NCBI RefSeq assembly: GCF_002994745.2
Contig: NC_037091.1
Span: 10,044,501 to 10,108,500, forward strand
DNA length: 64,000 nucleotides
Source: Rosa chinensis
Taxonomy: Eukaryota > Streptophyta > Magnoliopsida > Rosales > Rosaceae
Direction of reading: 5' to 3'
In this document: piece after piece, positions 56,120 to 64,000 of the stretch
Position numbering within the stretch: position 1 is the stretch's first letter
Layout of the letters: every line of letters begins with the position of its first letter
Made by a program: the position numbers and the translations under genes
The notes under the pieces: generated by a model
Databases searched by the model: none
What the model was told of the DNA's origin: nothing
Seen by the model: only the letters and a program-made list of their open reading frames with translations

Positions 56120-57102
56120 AATGGATATGCGTTAGGACTTCAAGGGTATGATGTAGCCTTGAGAGAACCAGAGCCTACTGTCACTGTTGAGAGCACACCA
56201 GGAGACATAGCTAAGTATAATGACTGGCAGAACAAGAATAGGATGGCCTTGTTGCTTATGAAGAGAACAATCACCAAGACTGTGAGAGGAAGTATCCATG
56301 CGACTGAGAATGCCTTAGAATATCTGCAATTCATCTCTGATAGGTACCAAGAGTCGGAAAAAGCTGAGTCATTAGTGCTTATGCATTCACTTGTGACAAT
56401 GAAGTTTGATGGCAAAGGTAGCTTTGGGAATACATCATGAGGCAAATAGATGTAGCTACCAAGCTTAGAAATCTCAACTTTGAGGTAGGTGATCAATTCT
56501 TGGTCCATCTAGTGTTGAACTCTCTGCCTGCTGACTACACCCAGCTCAAGGTGACACACAACACCCTGAAAGACAAATGGGGGCTGAATGAACTGATTTC
56601 CATCTGCGTTCAGGAAGAGAGCAGACTTAGGGCTGAGTCAGCACTGACTTGTAAACCTGTGAACCTGATTACCAAGAAATGGAAGAAATCCAAGCTGAAA
56701 ACTAAGAAGAGTCCTATGACTGTAGGTACCAAAACTCCTGCACCTACTGCACCTAAGGCCAACAAGACCTGTCAGGCCAAGTGTTTCTTCTGTAGGAAAC
56801 CAGGCCACTTCAAGAAAAACTGTCAGGGTTTCAAGGATTGGCTAACAAAACGAGGTAACTTAGAACTAAACCTTAGACCCTCCTTTTCCATTGAAATTAA
56901 TTTAGTTCATTCCAAAACTCATTCTTATTGGATAGATAGTGGCTCACTCTTACACATCACCAATTCTTTACAGGGGTTAACAAACAGGAGGGCCCCAAGG
57001 CGTGAGGAGCTTCGGCTTTGCGTAGGAAATGAGATGCGGGTTGCTGTCAAGGCAATAGGAACTGTTAGTTTGGATTTAGGCCTAGGAATTTTCTGGAATT
57101 AG
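56120..57102 (+). pseudogene. Copia gag and protease start
   Basis: 56,159-56,440 and 56,437-57,102 are two frames of one gag, joined near 56,437. They show the copia gag fold (ALEYLQFISDRYQESEKAES; LVHLVLNSLPADYTQLKV) and a zinc knuckle CFFCRKPGHFKKNC (56,784). Protease begins with YWIDSGSLLHITNS (56,927), where DSG is the catalytic triplet. A stop at 57,100 and shifts thereafter break it. Confidence 0.88.
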
Positions 57103-57339
57103 ATAATGTCTTTTATGTACCTTCTTTAAGAAGGAATTTGTTTAGTTTGTCATTATTGACAAAACTGAAACTTGGTTGCGGTTTTATATAGATAGTTTTG
57201 GAATAAAAATATCCCAAAATTCCATACCATTTGCATCTGGTTCTTTTGTTGTTGATTATTTACAGTTACATTGTTCTTTACCTACAAAAGAAATTTTAAA
57301 TGTTAATATATAAGAATGTTAATAATCATAATAACCATA

Positions 57340-58042
57340 ACACTGCAAGAGGTGTTAAACGAGCAAATATGATGAAAAATCAGCATACCCTTGGCATAGA
57401 AGACTGGGACATATCTCGAAAGAGAGACAGTCAATTCTAGTTAAACAGAAAATTCTCCCAAGCCTAAACTTTGATGACCTTGGTGATTGTCTGGAGTATA
57501 CCAAGAGAAAACTCACAAATTCTAGGAAGAAAAATGCCACTAAAAATCTTGAACCACTAGAGCTCAGACACGAAATATGTGGACCCTTCAAAACTAGAAC
57601 CATTTGTGGGAACAAATACTTCATAACCTTATATGACGACACTAGGTACGGCTATGTTTACCTTATCTCTGAGAAATCCTAATCCCTTGAAACCTTCACA
57701 GTCTTTCATAAGGAAGTGAAAAAACAGCTTGGTTAGCAGATAAAGATGGTGAGATCAGATAAAGGTGGATTACACTTCAGCATGTCAAACCTTTTCTGAA
57801 GGTGTTTTGTGACAATTCAGCTGCAGTCTTTTTCACCAAGAACAGCAAGCGATCCACCAACTCTAAACATATAGATCTTAAATACTGTAGTGTTAGAGAA
57901 AGAATTGAGCACCGAGAGATTGATATTGTGAAGATTGATACTTTCACAGTTAGCAGATCCATTTACCAAAGCTATGCATGTTGCTTCTTTTCAGAAACAT
58001 GCCAGAGAGTATGGAATTTTGCCTGCATTAGATGCTTAGCTT
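57340..58042 (+). pseudogene. Copia integrase start fused by deletion to RNase H end
   Basis: 57,380-57,760 reads as GAG-pre-integrase and integrase (WHRRLGHIS, ICGPFKTRTICGNKYFITL, MVRSDKGG), with the stop TAA at 57,680. From about 57,790 it is RNase H C-terminal (VFCDNSAAVFFTKNSKRS, KHIDLKYCSVRERI). The catalytic parts between, normally more than 2 kb, are missing. Confidence 0.85.
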
Positions 58043-58676
58043 AGTGGGAGCAATTAAAGAACTTTGTTTTGTATTCGTATTCTGGTTATTTTCATTCAAG
58101 TTATTCTGATTCTTGTTTGGATTTTATTATGTAATATCTGGCATTTGATTTATCAATAAAACCTTCTCTTGGTGATCTACTGATCTTTTTTGTTTTTTTT
58201 CCTCAGAAGCTTATTTTGCAATTGTATTATTTATATTTGCTTCTGTGATTATTTTTCAGTCAATAGCTATTCTTTGGACTATGCATGAATGGAGTTGTAC
58301 TTGCTGCAACAATGTCTTGAGGAAACACATACAGAAATCATTCATGCAGGTATGCATTGTGTTTCAAGATTTTGAAAGTCAAAATGCTTCAGTAGAACCA
58401 TACTCTATATGCTTTCAGTTAGCAAATATATCAAGCATGAGTCTGTATTTATTTCTGTTATCACTCCTGTGGTCTATAAGGAATTGTATGTTGGTTTTGG
58501 TGTGGTGTATCTTTTAAGGGACATTTTTCTCTTAGCCCTGTATTGATCCTAGTTGCATTGACTAAGTTGGAATCAAGTCTGGAAACATCACTCTTCTCAT
58601 GTGCACACTTCAGTTATAGCTTTATCAATTTTATTCTCTTATTACAAATTAAATGACACTGGTCCAAGTGGGAGAA

Positions 58677-59254
58677 TGTAAGACACTTACATATGGACTC
58701 AATGACATTTATCTAAGTGCTTGTGATTAGTTCGGTGACTTGGTGATTAAGTTATAAGAATTTGTGATGAGTTCCACTTTTGTGTCAATATTGAGATTAA
58801 TATCTGATCTTACATTGTTGAGTACTAGATTCATTATTTGCTTATCTTCCTAGGCAAGTAAGAGATAAATAGTTAAATACTGATGATAATACAGAGGATC
58901 AGTCATAGTTAAAACGGAATCTCTCTTATGGGTAGAACTCTGTTGATGACACCCCTATATAAATGAGGTCCCTGTGAAGTCTAATATACGAGTCTTCATC
59001 GTCTTGCCCCATAGTGAGACTGTTGGACTTTAGAGCTTTGCGGAAGATCTCGTTTGCACTATTTCTATTCCTGATCTATGGCTGCTCCAGGTATGTGACC
59101 ATTAACTCCAATATGTATATGTTTCATAACTACTACAAACACTTGAACATAATTGTACCTAAACTATTTGTTGGTGATCTTGGATGTTTGAATATAATCA
59201 TACATGTGTCTGCAGTAAGCTTGATTGTGTTTATATTCTGTGTTTGATCTTTCA
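58677..59254 (+). repeat. 3' LTR of the deleted copia element
   Basis: Begins TGTAAGACAC after the purine-rich ccaagtgggagaa and ends TTTCA, followed by the TSD tctgc. Confidence 0.92.
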
Positions 59255-59259
59255 TCTGC

Positions 59260-59748
59260 TGCATTATAAGTTATGCAACAATGGTAGTTCTGATTTGGTA
59301 GTCGCGTTCTCTGTTTCAGTCTTCCTCTCTTGATTTTTAGGACTTTCTTGGTGTTTGCTTATATTATTGTTCTTCTCTCCTTTATCGTTGGCATGTGGTT
59401 AGTACTTTCTGTATCCTATCATATCTTTTCTTACATGTTTTTTGTGCTTCCAAATGCAGTTTTTCCTTCTTAGTTTATTTGGATGGCTAGGCATGTTTCA
59501 AGGAGAAGACCTGTTATTGCTTTATTTTTGAAGGTAATACCCTCCCATTTTTTACATCAGTAGAGGATCCAAGGGTTTTTAAGTTTTAGAGCTTGCATGT
59601 AATGTCTGGCAATTTACTTTGGGATTGCTAGTTTGTACTAGTATCCATATATTGTGTTTGTCTAAAATTGGTTCTGTAACGGAGAGTACTGAAGCTGTGA
59701 GAATGTGAAATTGTGTTGGCTGCACTGTCATGGCAAGCTCATGAAACG
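59260..59748. other. Spacer before duplicated block copy 2
   Basis: No gene recognised. A short open piece at 59,483-59,533 (MARHVSRRRPVIALFLK) ends at an aag/gtaata donor and might be an exon; it is not supported by anything else. Confidence 0.3.
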
Positions 59749-60127
59749 GCTCCTAGTCTCACCTTCACAGCCTCTCTCTACATACGCTTCATGAAACGGC
59801 TCTTCTTCCTCATTAATCTCTTCTTCGTTATCATCATACTCTTTTTTATGCTTTGAGGAACTAGTGCTCTGTTGGAATTGAAAGAAGAGGAGAAGAATTC
59901 CGTTTCGATAAATACTGGGTTTAGGGTCTTTGTGGGTTTTGAAAGGCTGAACATTGGAGGTATTGTTTTGTTGATTTTTATGTGTTCTGGTTTTTATTGG
60001 GTTTTTTTTTGTTGTCGTTGGTTTTGAACTGATATGGGTTTTCATGTTTTAGGGGTTTTGTTTGTGCTGCAGTTTGGAATGTGGTTATCTGGGCGATTGA
60101 TTGGGAGGGTTTCAAGGTAAGGTTCTG

Positions 60128-60172
60128 ATTTTTAGTCATTTGAAAACCCAAAGTTTTCAAATGACTAAAAAT
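60128..60172. repeat. Perfect short inverted repeat
   Basis: The 20-base arm atttttagtcatttgaaaac is followed after five bases by its exact reverse complement. Such a stem is strong for its length; it may be a MITE remnant or a small hairpin. Confidence 0.8.
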
Positions 60173-60369
60173 CATTTGAAAACGTTGCTTACGATGACTC
60201 CCTTACTTGGCCATTTAAGATTGTTTCCTACTAATTATTATTAGTATTGTAATTGTTAATTAGTGTTCTCATTGTTAGGAGGGAGAGAGAGAATCAATGG
60301 GAGATTTAAAATGGTGATTTGTTGGGTGGGATTATATGGGGTTTTGTGTTGAAAGCCACCATATTTTTT

Positions 60370-62455
60370 ACTTGGGACTTCCCCGTCTTCACAATTTACA
60401 GAAGACATATGGATATATTATGCTTCTGATATTCCACACTTAAAAGCTAGAGTGGTGGATAAGGAAGGTTACAAGGCAAGTAAAAGAGCAATTATTGATA
60501 CCCTCTTTTTAGCTGGAGGGAATTTCTCATACACCAAAAAAATTATCAAATACCTAATGGTCCTGTTTGAGGTTAAGCAGAAACTATGGGGCTTTTGGGA
60601 ACTTTGGTTGAACTTATCAATAAAAAGATATTTGGAGACCATACAAGACCTCTCTGAAATTAAGTACTTATTACTGTTAACTGACATCTTTATGTCACCA
60701 AGCTTTCCAGATAAATTGGGCTGCAATTTTTCTCCACAAAATGGGTTACAGCTTCCAGTTTTGTTTCTCTTACCTTTTTCTTTTCCTTCCATCTGTAATT
60801 ACATTTTTTAATGCAGGAAATGCTTTAAGGAGAGTTACATCTTACAACCTGGAATATGGGCTTTTGAATATCAAGCCTGAAGGTATGGGTAGTTGCTTTT
60901 CCTGTTATCTTTAGTCAATGTATTACTTGCTTTGTCTTTATCAATCTTTGTGCCCATTGTGAAAAGAAGTATCTACTTAAGTCATTCATCTCATCTCTAT
61001 GAACTGATGTAATTGCGTTGAACTTTTTGAATAATGCTTTTTGTTTACTTAGGATAGTGTAAGTTGAGAATGAGACTGTGAAGAGAGGTCTATATCAATG
61101 TGTTAAAAAGCGCGCCTCAGGACGAAAAGCGCAAATCAGCAACAAAAATGAGTGAGTTTTGATAGCTAGGCGTGAAGGCCCAGAAAACGCGCTCAGGATG
61201 CTTTGAATGCGCAGAAGGCGCAAAAATCAGGATCAAGGCGTATGCGCAGTGTTTTTTTTTTTTTTTTTTTTTCCCTTTTTATTGAGTAAAACCACATGTG
61301 CTAGTCCTACTTCTGGCTTCGCAACTTGGGGTATACTGTGGTGATGGACTGATGGGAAAGGAAACTAGCTCAGTTCTTGATCGAAGCTGATGTACAAGAT
61401 GGGATCAGAATGAGAAGGGGTGAAAAGATGGAGCATAGGTCCCTCCTTCAAAAACTGAAGCGTGGTTTACTATTAGTCATGTTAAACTAACAACCTTATC
61501 TTCATCTTCTGATGATAAGGATTGTTCTTCAATTTAATTCACAGTTTAAGAGTTTTAGACTTTTAGTTTTCATCTTTATCTTAGACAGCAATTTTAGTTT
61601 ATCTTCTACTCGTACTCATATAAAGTCATCTCATATTTGAAACTAATAGATATAGTTATATACACCATTCTGAATTAATAAAAATCATCACAAACCTTTC
61701 ATTAGTGATAATCAATAATCATTTTCTATATTATTAATGTTCTATATATAAATATATACATATATCTTTTATACCATAAGCCTTACGCCTTATGCCTCAA
61801 GGCTTACGCCTTAGTGAGGCTCTCCCGAAAACGCCTCAGCGTTTTAAAACATTGGTCTATATATATGCATGCAGAATATTTCGTCACTTCATTGAAAGTT
61901 TGAGAACAAGGTTTTAAACCATCTTTGTATGATAGTTGATGAAAATATATGATATCTGTTAAATGCATCAACGCTAACTATATCCTGCATATCTACCTCA
62001 TTTGTTCAATGACCGTGTTAGAAGCAAAAACAAGCATGTAGTCACTCTTTACATACACCTATTCAATTATACACACCCATACCTACTATGTTTAGGTTTG
62101 AGTTGATTCAATGTGCCTGCTTTGTAAGTCATAATTGAAAGAATGAGACTTTTTATGGTTTGCCTCATTTATGATTGATTTCAGCTCCACTGCAGAAGCT
62201 GTATTCAATTTCTTTATGCCATGCATATTTGACTATACTGATTTGAATATGGGATTCAACATGCTTTGGCCTTTCATTTTTGTTCCCTAGACAAGAATGA
62301 TCTTCTGTTCTGTATAAGTCGAATGCTCTTTCTCCACTGCAGGTTGCTCAGGAGTCATTGGCAGAAGACTCATTGAGGCAGCCAAAATGAGAGCTGGGAG
62401 TTGCAGTGGTGGAATAAAATGTGACTTGAGTGTGGCAATAGCCCTTACCCAATGA
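60370..62455 (+). other. Possible exons of an unrecognised gene in copy 2
   Basis: Three stretches look exon-like: a frame at 60,452-60,811 (119 residues); 60,817-60,882, bounded by atgcag and gtatgg (NALRRVTSYNLEYGLLNIK); and from 62,343 after ctgcag (SGVIGRRLIEAAKMRAGS), ending in a stop at 62,452. I do not recognise the protein, and joining them is speculative. The MITE lies between the second and third. Confidence 0.25.
61096..61854. mobile_element. hAT-type MITE
   Basis: 759 bp with inverted ends CAATGTGTTAAAAAGCG and CGTTTTAAAACATTG, bounded by the exact 8-base TSD gtctatat (61,088-61,095 and 61,855-61,862). It is rich in ggcgt/acgcc words inside both ends and AT-rich in the centre, with a long T run. 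No coding capacity. Confidence 0.88.
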
Positions 62456-63495
62456 CAGAATTGCCATCACTTGAAGCTTTATGACATCGGATTATTATCT
62501 CAACCAAGGCACCAAAAGTTGGTGAAGATAGTGACAAGGATTCGTCTGAAAAATCAGAAAGGGTGAGCTGACTAGTGCAGTTTATGTTCTCCCCAATTTT
62601 GTTTATCAGCGTTTGCTTCTTTACATTATTCTTTTAATGGGTACAGAATGACGGTGATAGAGAAACTGAGTGCAAAACTGCAGTTGACATCAAACCTGTC
62701 CATTCCGAACTCTGAAGCACCCAAGTACGTGGAACTTATAACAATCCACGCTGGAAAACCGTAGGGTTGTTTGGAAGAAGCTGTAAAGGTTGGTGAAAAA
62801 GTAAGACGTCTTAGTTTGAGTGAACAGAACTAGAAAAGGCTGCTGAAAATCGTGGAACTGATATTGTTATCTTAGCCTTTTGTTATCTGTGATCTCTAGC
62901 AGTTGTCCTGAGGTAATGATTCTGATAATTGATGTTGTGTTATAATCTTTAGGTTCACACAGAGGAACATTCTAAGGATCTACCCCAAAGGAACACGAGT
63001 TACCTCCTTGAATTACCAATCGCATGTTGGGTGGGTGCGTGGAGCTCAAATAGTTGTGTTCAATATGCAGGTTAGCTTTGGAGTTTCATGAAATCTTATT
63101 GGAACCTAATAACATGTCAATGGCAGAGATCGATAAGAAATATAACCCGATCTCTGGATATAAAATTTTATGACAAGGACGTGGCAAATCACGATTGTTG
63201 ATGAATGGAATGTTTAGAGCCAATGAGGATGCGGTTACTTGAAAAAGCCAGCCTTTTTTATGCACAAGGGCGCAAATGTTGAGGATTTTTAATCCTAAAA
63301 GGACCTTGATAGTGGCAAAGACATTGAAGGTGAGGACAATTTATTTAACTTGAGTTGAGTTTTCGGCATATTGGCAATAATCTCAGAGCATCGATGTTAA
63401 TATACAGGTGAAAGCATACATGGGGAATAAATGGCACTTGGATTTAGGTCAAACACACTTCGATTCGTTCGCCCCACAGACTTCTACATAAAAGT
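62455..63495 (+). pseudogene. Phosphoinositide-specific phospholipase C pseudogene, copy 2
   Basis: Copy 2 keeps one more exon than copy 1: 62,455-62,561 encodes LPSLEAL, a TGA stop, then HRIIISTKAPK, the conserved PLC segment linking the X and Y halves, followed by an intron with gtgagc and tacag ends. The next exon (62,647 to about 62,870) has VHAGKP-like and VRRLSLSEQ sequence with a stop. Exons 62,953-63,070, 63,127-63,329 and 63,408 to about 63,494 parallel copy 1. The splice donor after the SLSEQ exon is deleted here. The frame breaks at MFRANED are shared with copy 1, so the gene was dead before duplication. Confidence 0.8.
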
Positions 63496-64000
63496 TAGTA
63501 AGATCCGTCTTTGTTTTTCTGATAATTCAAGAATTTGATTCTATTTTAGTTATTGTGGCAATCGGCTACATTCCTATTTTACTCTACCTTGAATTTTAGA
63601 CCAGCTCATAAGCGAATATTGGAATCAAGTAATCAGGTTGACTATATACTGCTTATATACTTCTTTAACATTACGTCTAACATGCTTGCCAAGATGCTTC
63701 TATTGTTTCTTATTTAGTTTCTATAAATGCAAATATGAGTTTTTTTTTTTTTTTTTGTCTCAAGGAAAGTTGTGCTTAACATCTGTGAGTTTATGCTGGT
63801 TGTGTTGTTCATGGCTGTAAATTGTTCTAACTGATTGCAAATGGGCAGATACCTTCTTAGCAATTGATACAAATTTCATGTGCAATGCATTTCGATGTCC
63901 AGATCCCTTAGGTCTGAAAACATGTTACTTGGTTGTGTAAGCATAACTTGCATATTAAAGTATAAGGTTTCATACTAGCATATGTTCTTTAATATGACAG
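63496..64000. other. Non-coding end of the window
   Basis: Matches 1,752-2,231 closely (the T run at 63,739 is longer than its counterpart at 1,990). No further PLC exon is recognised. Confidence 0.5.

Larger units (their letters stand above)
54173..59254 (+). mobile_element. Internally deleted Ty1/copia element
   Basis: LTRs of 546 bp (54,173 to about 54,718) and 578 bp (58,677-59,254) begin TGTAAGACAC; the 3' one ends in CA while the 5' one has lost that end. The TSD tctgc is exact (54,168-54,172 and 59,255-59,259). Gag, protease and the start of integrase are present. Then sequence jumps near 57,770 directly to the end of RNase H, so most of integrase and all of reverse transcriptase are gone. 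A MITE sits in the leader. Confidence 0.92.
59749..64000 (+). repeat. Duplicated block, copy 2
   Basis: Matches 510-2,231. It is longer by about 2.5 kb (60,026-62,570), of which 759 bases are a MITE and the rest unique sequence with a phospholipase C exon at its right end. It lacks 24 bases near 62,868 that copy 1 has. It runs to the end of the window. Confidence 0.85.

Overview
The window is nuclear DNA of a flowering plant. It is AT-rich and intron-bearing, and most of it is plant transposable elements; a disease-resistance gene of the CC-NB-LRR class and relics of a plant phosphoinositide phospholipase C gene lie among them. The families suggest a eudicot. A rosaceous plant is possible, but no feature proves it. 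No tRNA, rRNA or CRISPR was seen.

Layout. (a) 1-2,231: an unassigned start, then a decayed phospholipase C pseudogene (copy 1) in a duplicated block. (b) 4,580-8,503, minus strand: a nearly complete RPP13/RPP8-type CC-NB-LRR gene with one large intron and two single-base frameshifts. (c) 9,082-12,650: a 5'-truncated LINE with its poly(A) tail and target-site duplication (TSD). Its reverse transcriptase is split by a 968-bp Mutator-like element with a 9-bp TSD. (d) 13,039-13,776: a Mutator-like element with inverted repeats of more than 100 bp around a captured gene-like fragment (Pack-MULE candidate). (e) 13,986-50,397: a 36-kb stack of nested LTR retrotransposons. The outer one is an old Ty1/copia element (TSD gtttt). 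Inside it are an old, very long Ty3/gypsy element of Tat/Ogre type (16,192-40,989) and a young chromovirus (41,617-47,008, TSD cgtag). The Tat element in turn holds a short GGGTTAAC-rich element (19,019-19,688), a non-autonomous LTR element (32,793-38,848, TSD cacct) and antisense cargo. (f) 50,398-54,172: AT-rich spacer with two LINE tails and a CACTA terminus. (g) 54,173-59,254: an internally deleted copia element (TSD tctgc) carrying a palindromic MITE set in a (TA)n tract. (h) 59,749-64,000: the second copy of the phospholipase C pseudogene block, with a hAT-type MITE.

The most striking content is the antisense cargo of the Tat element. An intronless 265-residue WUSCHEL-type homeobox frame (26,991-27,788) has a recognisable homeodomain and WUS box, but has Val in place of the usual Gln at homeodomain position 50 and a damaged C-terminal EAR-like motif. 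Further upstream on the same antisense strand lie a plant-mobile-domain (PMD) gene and an acidic/coiled-coil gene. The chromovirus is the only element that looks capable of moving now: its two 477-bp LTRs look identical by eye and its 1,521-residue Gag-Pol frame is unbroken.

Apart from the NLR gene, the WUS-like frame and the chromovirus polyprotein, almost every coding region is broken. Splice sites, exons and element lineages were judged by eye.
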